Assembly (NCBI RefSeq): GCF_025860405.1
Contig: NZ_CP063785.1
Coordinates: 8,309,390-8,373,389, forward strand
DNA length: 64,000 bases
Direction of reading: 5' to 3'
DNA from: Tolypothrix sp. PCC 7712
Lineage (GTDB): Bacteria > Cyanobacteriota > Cyanobacteriia > Cyanobacteriales > Nostocaceae
Shown one piece after another: positions 24,276 to 32,747 of this stretch (position 1 is its first letter; each line of letters starts with the position of its first letter). Both the position numbers and the translations under genes were made by a program. The notes under the pieces were generated by a model, which made no database searches, was not told the origin of the DNA, and saw only the letters and a program-made list of their open reading frames with translations.

Positions 24276-25925
24276 TTAAACTTTACAAGCCTCGATACGC
24301 GTGAAGAGAACTACAAACGACCACGACACATTTCCAAAAATGGCAACGAACGAACGCCTACATAAAATAGGGAGATATCCCTCTGGTACTGAGGTATCAA
24401 AAATAACTTTATCGTAATCAATCCAGTTGCTTTCCACTCTCCATCCTACGCGATCGCCAAATTGTTTCCAGGCTTCCTCGTCATATTTACCATCTGGCTT
24501 ACCACCAACACTCAAGTAAATTTCTTTCTGAACGCTAAAGCCAAATCGTCCATTGCTATATTTTGTCCATAGGCGATCAATCGTGCGGAGGTCAGTACAA
24601 GGAAAGTTTAATAATTCTTCTGTATTAAAGTAATGACCATTATTCTGACCTATAGCCTGAACCATTACTAAATATGTTTCCATATCAGCATCTTTCCAGT
24701 TCTCTGCTGCTAGCAAGTCGCGCAGCCTGGTATAGTCTACGCCTTTTTCTGTACTAAGATCATCGTCTTGTTTCGCTGTCGGTTCTTTAGTATCAATTGT
24801 TGAAATTGGTTGCGGGGAAATAATTTTACTTGCCGAAATTGACTGCTGAGGAATCAAGCGATTATGTATAGCTGCAATATCCTCATCTCGAAGTTTAAGA
24901 ATTTGCTGTAATCGCCGTAAATCATCAAGAGTTCCATCACTAAGAATCGGTTCTTCTTCTAAAGCCTCAGTCAGGCTTTGTTCGTATTCCTGCAAGCTTT
25001 CTTCTAACTCACGGAATGGTTTGAGAACTTCTTCTTCTATCGCTGCTGCTACTTCCGAATTTAACCCCAACTCAGTTTGTCTACGAACTAAAACTTTGCG
25101 TCCTACAACCGAAACGCGACCATTTCTAATACGTTGCTCAACTTCTTTGCGATACTCTAATTGCGAATCGCCTACTGGTGCTTTAGCTAGGCGAATTGTA
25201 TAACCTTCTTTGACTGCAAATATTTCTGGTTTCATCGCTGGCTTGGCTTCCAGCACCTTGCGCTTGGCATATTCATGCAGTTCAGCTACAGTCACAAAAC
25301 CATCGTTATCATTATCAGCTGCGCCTGTTTCAATTCCCTCAATTAAATAGCGGGTGTAAACTGCGCCTCCCGAATCTTCAAAGGATTTTTGTGTAGCTGT
25401 GGAAGAGGTTAACACAGCTCTACCTTCACCACCTAATTGCTCAACAATTTCATTTTTAATGCTGAGATTGGAAATTTCTTTTGCACTCATCCCCTCAGCA
25501 AAAGCACCGCTAAAACAACAGTCAAGAATTAATACTTGTCGCTTCGATTTGCTGCGACTCATGTAATTTTGATGGATGAACTTAGCATCTACTGCTGTAC
25601 CAATTCTAACTAAACCCTGGGGATTAATTTGAGTATTGCGGCTGACAAAAAATAAATTTCCGTCTTCATGTCTGTAGCCATGTCCAGAAAAATAGAGCAG
25701 TACTACGTCATCTTTTTGGCATTTTTCCATGAATAACTGCTCAATTTCTGAGCGCATAGTATCAGAATCAGGATTAGGCAAAACTTTGACTTCCTTAAAG
25801 CCGCCTATCTCTAAATTCTCCAAAACACGCTGCATTGCTTCAATATCTTTGACTACTCCAGATAAATTATTTATCTTCGGAGACTCATATTCACTAGCAC
25901 CAATTAGCAATGCATATTTCGCCAT
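24276..25925 (-). CDS. Metacaspase - EF-hand-like - GUN4 fusion protein
   Basis: The 549-residue protein starts with a caspase p20 domain (about 1-240): His82 in FSGHGYR and Cys137 in LDCCFSGAF are the expected catalytic dyad. Inside its end is an EF-hand-type loop at 204-215 (DNDNDGFVTVAE), which could bind Ca2+. A helical linker (about 250-390) leads to a GUN4 domain (about 395-545): LRDLLAAENWKDADMET, DLRTIDRLWTKYS and GRFGFSVQKEIY. GUN4 domains bind porphyrins and stimulate Mg-chelatase. Fusion to a caspase suggests tetrapyrrole- or Ca2+-sensing proteolysis, which is inference. No true gun4 is adjacent. Confidence 0.87.
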   Translation of the reverse strand: MAKYALLIGASEYESPKINNLSGVVKDIEAMQRVLENLEIGGFKEVKVLPNPDSDTMRSEIEQLFMEKCQKDDVVLLYFSGHGYRHEDGNLFFVSRNTQINPQGLVRIGTAVDAKFIHQNYMSRSKSKRQVLILDCCFSGAFAEGMSAKEISNLSIKNEIVEQLGGEGRAVLTSSTATQKSFEDSGGAVYTRYLIEGIETGAADNDNDGFVTVAELHEYAKRKVLEAKPAMKPEIFAVKEGYTIRLAKAPVGDSQLEYRKEVEQRIRNGRVSVVGRKVLVRRQTELGLNSEVAAAIEEEVLKPFRELEESLQEYEQSLTEALEEEPILSDGTLDDLRRLQQILKLRDEDIAAIHNRLIPQQSISASKIISPQPISTIDTKEPTAKQDDDLSTEKGVDYTRLRDLLAAENWKDADMETYLVMVQAIGQNNGHYFNTEELLNFPCTDLRTIDRLWTKYSNGRFGFSVQKEIYLSVGGKPDGKYDEEAWKQFGDRVGWRVESNWIDYDKVIFDTSVPEGYLPILCRRSFVAIFGNVSWSFVVLFTRIEACKV

Positions 25926-26019
25926 TTTGCTTGCTTAGTTCCGTTGAAATACAGAATTTTCCCTAATTCTATATTTTATACAGGATAAAGCTGAGGGATT
26001 CCGTGCATTAAACCTCTTG

Positions 26020-26197
26020 CAAGAGGTGGGGAAAGGGAAAAGGTTAAAGGGGAAGGGTAAAAGAGAAAACCTTTCCCCTTTTCCGCCTTTTCGCAACTTC
26101 TGAATTGTTGGTGGTGCGTTGCGCTGCGCGACAACACACCCTACGCCAGCACTTACTGCTGCACAGATCCCCGACTTTTTCAAAAAGTCGGGGATCT
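26020..26197. repeat. Cluster of palindromic repeats upstream of the metacaspase gene
   Basis: It contains a purine/pyrimidine hairpin (about 26028-26085), a GTGCGTTGCGCTGCGCGAC palindrome related to those at 4146 and 36030, and a perfect hairpin at 26165-26197. That hairpin has 16-bp arms AGATCCCCGACTTTTT and AAAAAGTCGGGGATCT around a single C. Confidence 0.7.
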
Positions 26198-26280
26198 AAA
26201 TCCTGCTAAAGAGTAAGTGACATTTTGCCCCACGCTGTTTAAATTAAAGGGGCGATCGCTCTTGCAATTTAGCTTTTAAA

Positions 26281-26367
26281 CGGAGAGGGAGGGATTCGAA
26301 CCCTCGTATACGTTGCCGCATAACAGCATTTCCAGTGCTGCGCCTTCAACCACTCGGCCACCTCTCC
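26281..26367 (-). tRNA. tRNA-Ser (anticodon GGA)
   Basis: On the minus strand the gene begins GGAGAGGTGGCCGAGTGG and ends with a CCTCTCC acceptor arm plus discriminator G. The anticodon loop CTGGAAA sits in a CAGCA/TGCTG stem, giving anticodon GGA, which reads UCC. The long variable arm and the T-loop GGTTCGAATCC fit a class II serine tRNA. The CCA end is not encoded. Confidence 0.95.
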
Positions 26368-26461
26368 AGGTGCCACGATTTACAATTCTAAGGTGAAATC
26401 GCAAAAAATGCAAAGATAATTAAGAAGATATTTGAGAAAAAATCAAAAGTTCCCAATCATC

Positions 26462-26830
26462 ATGTCCCAAACATACAAGATTAGAGTTCGCGATCGCAAT
26501 ACTGGCAAGGAATACACCATACAAGTGCCGGAAGACCGCTACATTTTGCACAGCGCTGAACAACAAGGAACAGAATTGCCGTTTTCTTGCCGCAATGGTG
26601 CTTGTACTACTTGTGCTGTGCGGGTACTTTCGGGAGAAATTTACCAGCCAGAGGCAATTGGACTATCGCCAGAGTTGCGGCGCAAGGGATATGCCTTATT
26701 ATGTGTGAGTTATCCCCGTTCGGATATAGAAGTGGAAACCCAAGACGAAGATGAAGTTTATGAACTTCAGTTTGGACGCTTTTTTGCACGGGGTAAAGTG
26801 AGGGCGGGTTTACCGTTGGATGAAGATTAA
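26462..26830 (+). CDS. Plant-type [2Fe-2S] ferredoxin with C-terminal extension (FdC2-like)
   Basis: The 122-residue protein binds a [2Fe-2S] cluster through CRNGACTTC (CxxxxCxxC) and a fourth Cys in YALLCVSYP. A C-terminal extension, VETQDEDEVYELQFGRFFARG, resembles the tail of chloroplast FdC2 as I remember it, unlike standard PetF of about 98 residues. FdC2 proteins are low-abundance electron carriers linked to photosynthetic redox. I use the ATG at 26462; a TTG ten codons upstream is in frame but lacks support. It is transcribed divergently from tRNA-Ser. Confidence 0.85.
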   Translation: MSQTYKIRVRDRNTGKEYTIQVPEDRYILHSAEQQGTELPFSCRNGACTTCAVRVLSGEIYQPEAIGLSPELRRKGYALLCVSYPRSDIEVETQDEDEVYELQFGRFFARGKVRAGLPLDED

Positions 26831-26943
26831 ACAATTGAAAATACACAATTCAAAATCACGAGATGCAATCTTGGCAATCCTGGCTATTGATTAGTAGCTG
26901 TCGGCAGGGTAGATATAACGGTGTGAAGGTACAAATTCAGGCT

Positions 26944-27489
26944 ATGGCAGCGCATTTTGGCGTATTAGTGCGAAAAATATTAATTTTGGCTTGCCTATTA
27001 CTGCTAGTGAGTTGTCAAGGCAAAAGCCAGCCTACCGCTAATCAAGCACAGGTAAAAGTGGCGCGGGTGGTGAGTGGGCAAAGTTTGGAAGTTTTAGGCA
27101 TGGCTGAACAACCAAACTTAATTTCCCCGGTGCGATTAATTGGTATTGAAGCACCAGATCTCCGCCAGCGCCCTTGGGGTGATGATGCTAAAGACGAATT
27201 AGAGAAAATGATTGGAGGCGCAGAACAAATCGTCACCCTAGAGTTGGACATTGAAGACAAAGATAAAATTGGTCGGACTGTAGCCTATGTATGGAAAGAT
27301 AAATTGTTGTTAAACGAAGAAATAGTCAAAAAAGGCTATGCATTATTTGTACCGCGATCGCCTAATCATAAATACGACCAGCGTTTAGAACGTGCCCAAC
27401 AATGGGCAAGAATCATGGGGCAAGGCATTTGGCAACCAGAAAAACCCATGCGCCTGACTCCCGCAGAGTTTCGGCGGCAGTATCGGTGA
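26944..27489 (+). CDS. Degenerate thermonuclease-family lipoprotein
   Basis: From the ATG at 26944 the protein has a textbook lipoprotein signal (LVRKILILACLLLLVSC, Cys24); an in-frame ATG at 26863 would leave an implausibly long presequence. The SNase fold is recognisable (VRLIGIEAPD, KIGRTVAYV, GYALFVP), but the DGDT aspartates are replaced by SGQS, and the Asp/Glu pair of the DxPE motif is swapped to Glu/Asp. The catalytic Arg in IGR remains. Nuclease activity is therefore doubtful; a binding role is possible. It lies 113 bases after the ferredoxin gene. Confidence 0.8.
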   Translation: MAAHFGVLVRKILILACLLLLVSCQGKSQPTANQAQVKVARVVSGQSLEVLGMAEQPNLISPVRLIGIEAPDLRQRPWGDDAKDELEKMIGGAEQIVTLELDIEDKDKIGRTVAYVWKDKLLLNEEIVKKGYALFVPRSPNHKYDQRLERAQQWARIMGQGIWQPEKPMRLTPAEFRRQYR

Positions 27490-27735
27490 GTGGGGGATTG
27501 GGGATTGGGGACTGGGGATTGGGGATTGGGGACTGGGGATTGGGGACTGGGGACTGGGGACTGGGGATGAGGGAGATGAGGGAGATGAGGGAGATGAGGG
27601 AGATGAGGGAGATGAGGGAGATGAGGGAGCAGGAGTGCAGGGGAGAATAGCCATTACTCATTACTCATTACCCCATGCCCAATGCCCCATGCCCAATGCC
27701 CAATGCCCAATGACAAATGACAAATGACTAATAAC
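27490..27735. repeat. Short tandem repeat array (GGGGATT/GGGGACT 7-mers, GATGAGGGA 9-mers)
   Basis: About nine 7-mer units are followed by seven tandem GATGAGGGA-type 9-mers, then ATTACTC, CCCAATG and ACAAATG units right up to the start of the inositol phosphatase gene. ORFs reading Met-Arg-Glu or Ser-Pro repeats here are artefacts. Confidence 0.9.
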
Positions 27736-27737
27736 AA

Positions 27738-28550
27738 ATGACAAACCTACAAATATTTCTAGATATAGCTACAGAAGCGGCTTTGGCTGCTGGTGAGGTT
27801 TTGCAAGGCTATTGGGGGAAGTTAGAAGATGCAATTACAGAAAAAGGCCGTCCTGGTGATTTAGTTACCGCCGCTGATAAGGCTTCGGAAGTGGTAGTTT
27901 TGGAGGTTTTGCGTCGCCATTTTCCCCAGCATTCGATTTTGGCTGAGGAATCTGGGAAATTAGGCAATCAAGATAGTGAATATCTTTGGGCAATTGATCC
28001 TTTAGATGGCACAACAAACTATGCTCACCAATATCCTTGTTTTGCTGTTTCTATTGGGTTGCTAATTAATGGCGTTCCCCAAGTAGGTGTAATTTATAAT
28101 CCTGCTAGTAATGAGCTATTTCGGGCTGCTGCTGGTTTGGGTGCTACACGCAATCGCCGCCCGATCAAGGTTTCCGATAGTTCTGAATTGAGGAAAAGTT
28201 TGCTAGTCACTGGCTTTGCCTACGATCGCAGAGAAACCTCTGATAATAATTATGCAGAATTTTGTCACCTCACCCATTTAACTCAAGGTGTCAGGCGTAG
28301 CGGTTCCGCCGCAATGGATTTAGCTTATGTAGCCTGTGGGCGATTTGATGGCTACTGGGAAAGGGGACTTTCCCCTTGGGATATGGCTGCGGGTATTATC
28401 CTCCTTCTAGAAGCTGGCGGCAAAGTCACAGCCTACGATCGCACTGCTTTTAAAATCGAAACGGGAAGAATCCTCGCTACTAATGGCTACCTCCACGACA
28501 CCCTCAGCCACGAATTAATGAACACCCCACCGTTATCAAGTTGGAAATGA
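27738..28550 (+). CDS. Inositol monophosphatase family protein
   Basis: The 270-residue enzyme has the Mg2+/Li+-sensitive phosphatase signatures: AEESG (about 68), WAIDPLDGTTN (about 89-99) and WDMAAGIILLLEAGG near residue 215. Family members hydrolyse inositol phosphates, sugar bisphosphates or related compounds in the cytosol; this one is closest in look to SuhB-type IMPases. The length is normal. The ATG follows a run of ACAAATG repeats, so the ribosome site is embedded in or replaced by the repeat array. Confidence 0.9.
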   Translation: MTNLQIFLDIATEAALAAGEVLQGYWGKLEDAITEKGRPGDLVTAADKASEVVVLEVLRRHFPQHSILAEESGKLGNQDSEYLWAIDPLDGTTNYAHQYPCFAVSIGLLINGVPQVGVIYNPASNELFRAAAGLGATRNRRPIKVSDSSELRKSLLVTGFAYDRRETSDNNYAEFCHLTHLTQGVRRSGSAAMDLAYVACGRFDGYWERGLSPWDMAAGIILLLEAGGKVTAYDRTAFKIETGRILATNGYLHDTLSHELMNTPPLSSWK

Positions 28551-28552
28551 GA

Positions 28553-28858
28553 ATGGGGCATGGGGCATTGGGCATTGGGTATGGGGCATGGGGCATGGGG
28601 CATTGGGCATGGGGCATGGGGCATGGGGCATTGGGTAATGAGTAATGAGTAATGAGTAATGAGTAATGGCTATTCTCCCCTGCACTCCTGCTCCCTCTGC
28701 TCCCTCTGCTCCCTCTGCTCCCTCATCTCCCTCATCTCCCTCTGCTCCCTCTGCTCCCTCATCTCCCTCATCCCCAGTCCCCAATCCCCATTACCCCTTA
28801 TCCCCAGAGGGGGCCCCGAGTTCCCCAATCCCCAATCCCCAATCTCCAATGTATGACT
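28553..28858. repeat. Large short-tandem-repeat array with a conserved G/C block
   Basis: It holds GGGGCAT/GGGCATT units, GTAATGA units, TCCCTCTGC and TCCCTCATC 9-mers, then a fixed block CCAGAGGGGGCCCCGAGTTC (about 28804-28823). The block and its surroundings also occur at about 58812 and, inverted, at about 38344. Confidence 0.88.
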
Positions 28859-28942
28859 TTTAACCCTTAACTACTGAACGATCTATAGGATAGCGAAGTA
28901 AACTAGAAGCATTATTTTGCTAACGTTGGTGCATATCTATTT

Positions 28943-29914
28943 ATGTCATTAAGAATAGATCGTGGTCTTTTTAAATATGATTTCATCGATCATCATGCAG
29001 TTTTGTGTGTTCCTATTGATGCTGATGTGAAAGAGATCCGCAAGCGCTATCTCTCGATTGCTCGGCGTTTGCATCCTGATGCTAATAATAATGTGAGTCC
29101 TACGGATAAGCATTTATCCAGTGAATTTTTATCTAAGTTGGTTAACCCAGCTTACGAAAAAATTACGGTAGAAAGAAGTCGCTCAGAATACATGATTATC
29201 CTGTCTCACATGGGTAAGCGATTAGTACAAGAGTTTACTTCGGTAGAATTACATACTGAGATAGGGAAAAAGTTAGCAACTGCGCCCGAATCAACCATAG
29301 ATTCACTGTACAAAAGCGCGATCGCCAAAATTGCCGAAACTCAATATGAGAACTTACAGCATGTACCGCAAGTAATTGCCCAAATTAGCGAGCTGAATTT
29401 AGTTTACTTAATGCGGACTGCGGGTAAATCATTGGCAACGCCTACCCCGCAGATGCAATCCACAATGAACTCAGCTCCACCTCCGCCCAATCCTGCTACG
29501 AATACAACAGCACCTCCGCCAGCACCAGCACCAGCACCAGAATCTTCAGTGGTGGAACATTATTTGCGTCGCGCACAATCTTTAATTGACAAAAACCAAT
29601 TTTCGCAAGCTCAGGTGGAGTTGCAAGATGCGCTGAAATTAGAACCGAAGAATAGTAGATGCCATAGCCTGATAGGATTGGTGTATTTGAAGCAAAATCG
29701 GCTCAAAATGGCAAAGATTCATTTTGATAATACTTTAAAATTAGACCCCAATGACCAAACAGCTTTGTCTTGGAAACCAAAAATAGAGAAGGCTTTAAGT
29801 CAACAATCTGGTGGTGGTAAAGTAACTACACCTCCTAATTCGACTGGTAAACAACCAGATAAGTCGGGAGGTGGCGGTTTGTTTGGTGGTTTGTTTGGTG
29901 GGAAGAAAAAGTAA
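28943..29914 (+). CDS. J-domain/TPR protein
   Basis: The 323-residue protein begins with a J domain (about 10-85) containing the HPD signature in RRLHPDANN, which would stimulate an Hsp70 ATPase. A Pro/Ala-rich linker (about 170-205) leads to two or three TPRs (about 207-285; LKLEPKNSRCHSLIGLVYL). The C-terminus is Gly/Phe/Lys-rich (GGLFGGLFGGKKK). The stop overlaps the hisZ start by one base (TAATG), so translation is coupled. The client is unknown; the Hsp70-like gene at 2512 is a distant possible partner. Confidence 0.85.
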   Translation: MSLRIDRGLFKYDFIDHHAVLCVPIDADVKEIRKRYLSIARRLHPDANNNVSPTDKHLSSEFLSKLVNPAYEKITVERSRSEYMIILSHMGKRLVQEFTSVELHTEIGKKLATAPESTIDSLYKSAIAKIAETQYENLQHVPQVIAQISELNLVYLMRTAGKSLATPTPQMQSTMNSAPPPPNPATNTTAPPPAPAPAPESSVVEHYLRRAQSLIDKNQFSQAQVELQDALKLEPKNSRCHSLIGLVYLKQNRLKMAKIHFDNTLKLDPNDQTALSWKPKIEKALSQQSGGGKVTTPPNSTGKQPDKSGGGGLFGGLFGGKKK

Positions 29915-31125
29915 TGGTGTATCAACCAGCAGCGGGAGCTAGAGATTTATTACCTTTAGATGTGGCGCAAAAACGCTGGATTGAAGATAGGTTACAGCAA
30001 GTATTTCATCGTTGGGGATATCACAGGATTATTACCTCAACTTTGGAACGGATGGATACCCTAATGGCGGGGGAAGCAATTCAGCGCCAAACGGTAATTC
30101 AACTGCAAAATTCGGAAGATGAAGAATTAGGGCTGCGTCCAGAATTGACAGCTTCGATCGCGCGCACTGTTGTCACGCGCATGGCAGGTGTAACTTATCC
30201 GCAAAGGCTGTATTACAATGCCAATGTCTTCCGCCGCATCTGGGAAAATCGGCATAATCGTCAGCAAGAGTTTTATCAAGCTGGGGTTGAGTTGCTCGGT
30301 GCTGGTGGATTGCTAGCAAATGCGGAAGTATTGTTGTTAGTTGCAGATTGTTTAGCAGCGCTTTCGGTGCAGCGATGGTATTTAATTTTAGGTGAAGCGG
30401 GAATTACCCGATCGCTGTTGAGTGTATTCCCGTCTCACCTACAGGGTAAAGTTCGTAGTGCGATCGCTAATTTAGATCGCATTGCCATCGAGAATTTACC
30501 CCTAAGTGAAGCACTCCGCGATCGCGCCAAACTCATCTTAGATCTGCGCGGTAAAAGTTCCGAAGTTTTGCGAAAAGTCCAGACTTTAGATTTAGATCAG
30601 GCTCAACAAGAAGCGGTGAATAACCTCGCGTCTTTAGTAGATTTGCTGGAATCGCAGGGAGATTATCCTTTAATTCTCGACCTCAGCTTGATTGAAACCA
30701 TCGACTATTACACCGGTATCGTCTTTGAAGTAGTCAGCGATACTGCTGGACAAGTCCAGGTATTAGGGCGGGGTGGTCGCTACGACAAGCTTTTAGGGCT
30801 ATATCATCCCCAAGGTGAAGATATTCCGGGGGTAGGCTTTGCCCTCAATATCGAAGATTTATACCAAATAATCCAATCTACTCAGCAATTACCGCAAGCA
30901 CCCCCAACTAGCGATTGGTTAATCGTACCAGAGACAGCTAATGCTGATGCTGCTGCCTTTGCCTACGCCCAAAAGCTCCGGGATTCTAGCGAGATAGTGC
31001 GAGTAGAAATTGATTTAGGGGGCAGAGATAGCGAAGCCATCAGAAAATACGCACGCGATCGCGGAATTGCTCAAATCGCCTGGATTAAAGCTGATGGTTC
31101 ACCAACCATAGAATCATTGTCTTAG
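29914..31125 (+). CDS. hisZ: ATP phosphoribosyltransferase regulatory subunit HisZ
   Basis: The 403-residue protein is a histidyl-tRNA synthetase paralogue that lost tRNA charging and instead activates the short-form HisG in the first step of histidine synthesis. Class II synthetase motifs are visible: ARDLLPLDV, LRPELTASIARTV (motif 2 region), ENRHNRQQEFYQAGVE and GRGGRYDKLLG. The normal HisS C-terminal anticodon-binding domain is replaced by a short degenerate end. It is coupled to the J-TPR gene upstream. hisG is not in the window. Confidence 0.88.
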   Translation: MVYQPAAGARDLLPLDVAQKRWIEDRLQQVFHRWGYHRIITSTLERMDTLMAGEAIQRQTVIQLQNSEDEELGLRPELTASIARTVVTRMAGVTYPQRLYYNANVFRRIWENRHNRQQEFYQAGVELLGAGGLLANAEVLLLVADCLAALSVQRWYLILGEAGITRSLLSVFPSHLQGKVRSAIANLDRIAIENLPLSEALRDRAKLILDLRGKSSEVLRKVQTLDLDQAQQEAVNNLASLVDLLESQGDYPLILDLSLIETIDYYTGIVFEVVSDTAGQVQVLGRGGRYDKLLGLYHPQGEDIPGVGFALNIEDLYQIIQSTQQLPQAPPTSDWLIVPETANADAAAFAYAQKLRDSSEIVRVEIDLGGRDSEAIRKYARDRGIAQIAWIKADGSPTIESLS

Positions 31126-31187
31126 CTAGGAAATATATCTAATTGCTAGGCTAGAAAAGCTGACTTTCAAGAGAGGGAATCAAGAAA

Positions 31188-31415
31188 ATGCCACACACAA
31201 TTGTTACCGATGTCTGTGAGGGCATCGCTGACTGCGTAGATGCTTGTCCAGTAGCTTGCATTCATGACGGCCCAGGAAAAAACGTCAAAGGCACCGATTG
31301 GTACTGGATAGACTTCGCCACCTGCATTGATTGTGGCATCTGTCTCCAAGTATGCCCAGTAGAAGGTGCGATCGTTCCCGAAGAACGCCCCGATTTGCAG
31401 AAGACTCCAGAATAA
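31188..31415 (+). CDS. Bacterial-type 4Fe-4S ferredoxin
   Basis: A 75-residue two-cluster ferredoxin. The second cluster motif is complete (CIDCGICLQVCP). The first is atypical: Cys10, Cys16, Cys20 and Cys24 in VCEGIADCVDACPVACI, matching 7Fe-type ferredoxins where one cluster may be 3Fe-4S. It would carry electrons at low potential in the cytosol; no partner enzyme is adjacent. A GAGAGGGA ribosome site precedes the ATG. A long repeat array follows. Confidence 0.88.
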   Translation: MPHTIVTDVCEGIADCVDACPVACIHDGPGKNVKGTDWYWIDFATCIDCGICLQVCPVEGAIVPEERPDLQKTPE

Positions 31416-31419
31416 GAGG

Positions 31420-31760
31420 CAGGGGGGCAGGGAGCAGGGAGCAGGGGGAGATGAGGGGGATGAGGGAGATGAGGGGGATGAGGGAGATGAGGGAGATGAG
31501 GGAGATGAGGGAGATGAGGGAGATGAGGGAGATGAGGGAAATGAGGGAGATGAGGGAGATGAGGGAGATGAGGGAGAAATTACCAATTACCCATTACTCA
31601 TTACTCATTACTCATTACTTATTACTCATGAGTCATGAGTCATTACTCATTACTTATTACTCATGACTCATTACTCATTACCCAATGCCCAATGCCCCAT
31701 GCCCCATGCCAAATGACAAATGACAAATGACAAATGACAAATGCCAAATGACAAATGACA
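31420..31760. repeat. Long 9-mer array (GATGAGGGA) plus ATTACTC and AAATGAC repeats
   Basis: At least 13 tandem GATGAGGGA-type units (some GATGAGGGG) run from about 31450 to 31575. ATTACTC 7-mers and ATGAGTC-type units follow, then ACAAATG/AAATGAC 7-mers up to the next start codon. It is the longest such array in the window. Confidence 0.92.
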
Positions 31761-32483
31761 AATGACTATTTACTAGAAGTTCAAAATGTTCATGCTGGAT
31801 ATATTAAAGATGTAGATATCCTGCAAGGTGTGAATTTTCGAGTTGCAGCGGGGGAATTGGTAACAGTGATTGGCCCCAACGGTGCGGGTAAATCCACCTT
31901 GGCGAAAACAATTTTTGGACTCTTAACTCCCCATACAGGCACGATTACCTTTAAAGGTGAAAATATTGGCGGACTCAAGTCAAATCAAATAGTGCAACGG
32001 GGAATGTGCTATGTACCGCAAATCGCCAATGTTTTTCCGTCGTTGAGTATTGAAGAGAATTTAGAGATGGGGGCTTTTGTGCGGAATATTCCCCTCAAGC
32101 CCCTCAAAGATAAAATATTTACCATGTTTCCCAGATTAAGCGATCGCCGTCGTCAACGTGCAGGTACGCTTTCCGGTGGAGAACGGCAGATGTTGGCAAT
32201 GGGTAAAGCTTTGATGCTGGAACCCAGCTTGCTGCTGTTAGATGAACCCTCTGCGGCTTTATCCCCCATCCTAGTTACACAAGTATTTGACCAAATCAAG
32301 GAAATTAACCAGAGTGGCACAGCCATTGTCCTAGTAGAACAAAACGCCCGTAAAGCCTTAGAAATGGCTGACCGTGGTTACGTACTAGAATCTGGACGTG
32401 ATGCCATCTCCGGCCCCGGTCGAGATTTATTGAACGACCCGAAGGTGGCAGAACTGTATCTAGGTGCGGGGAAGGGGCATTAG
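31755..32483 (+). CDS. ABC transporter ATPase, LivF/NatE type
   Basis: The 242-residue ATPase carries Walker A GPNGAGKST, signature LSGGERQM, Walker B LLLLDEPSAALSP and the switch His position replaced within VLVEQNARKAL. The short size and the LivF-like C-terminus (ADRGYVLESG, DPKVAELYLG) point to the second ATPase of a branched-chain or neutral amino-acid uptake system (NatE in Nostoc). No permease or binding protein is adjacent, as is common for scattered nat genes. The start overlaps the 3' end of the ACAAATG repeat array. Confidence 0.85.
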   Translation: MTNDYLLEVQNVHAGYIKDVDILQGVNFRVAAGELVTVIGPNGAGKSTLAKTIFGLLTPHTGTITFKGENIGGLKSNQIVQRGMCYVPQIANVFPSLSIEENLEMGAFVRNIPLKPLKDKIFTMFPRLSDRRRQRAGTLSGGERQMLAMGKALMLEPSLLLLDEPSAALSPILVTQVFDQIKEINQSGTAIVLVEQNARKALEMADRGYVLESGRDAISGPGRDLLNDPKVAELYLGAGKGH

Positions 32484-32650
32484 GGGATGAGGGGATTAGG
32501 GACTGGGGACTGGGGACTGGGAAAGCAGAGGAAGCAGGGGTGCAGGGGAGAATAGCCATTACTCATTACTCATTACTCATTACTCATGCCCAATGCCCAA
32601 TGCCCCATGCCCAATGCCCAATGCCCCATGCCCCATGCCCCATGCCCAAA
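32484..32650. repeat. Short tandem repeat tract
   Basis: GGGGACT units, then ATTACTC and CCCAATG/CCCCATG 7-mers between the ABC ATPase and carbonic anhydrase genes. Confidence 0.85.
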
Positions 32651-32747
32651 AATTAAATAACTTTTAAACCGTGTAAGCGAGTACTCTTGCATCCCCTTAA
32701 AGTCTGATATCTTCCAGGCAACCACGAAACGGTTGTCAGGTAGAGGA

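Noticed and set aside
27402-27661. Open frames encoding Met-Arg-Glu, Gly-Asp-Glu or Ser-Pro repeats, also at 28536-28863, 31167-31666 and 40007-40300
   Set aside because: They arise from translating short tandem DNA repeats, which lack stops. They have no ribosome site, no non-repeat protein content, and overlap real genes.
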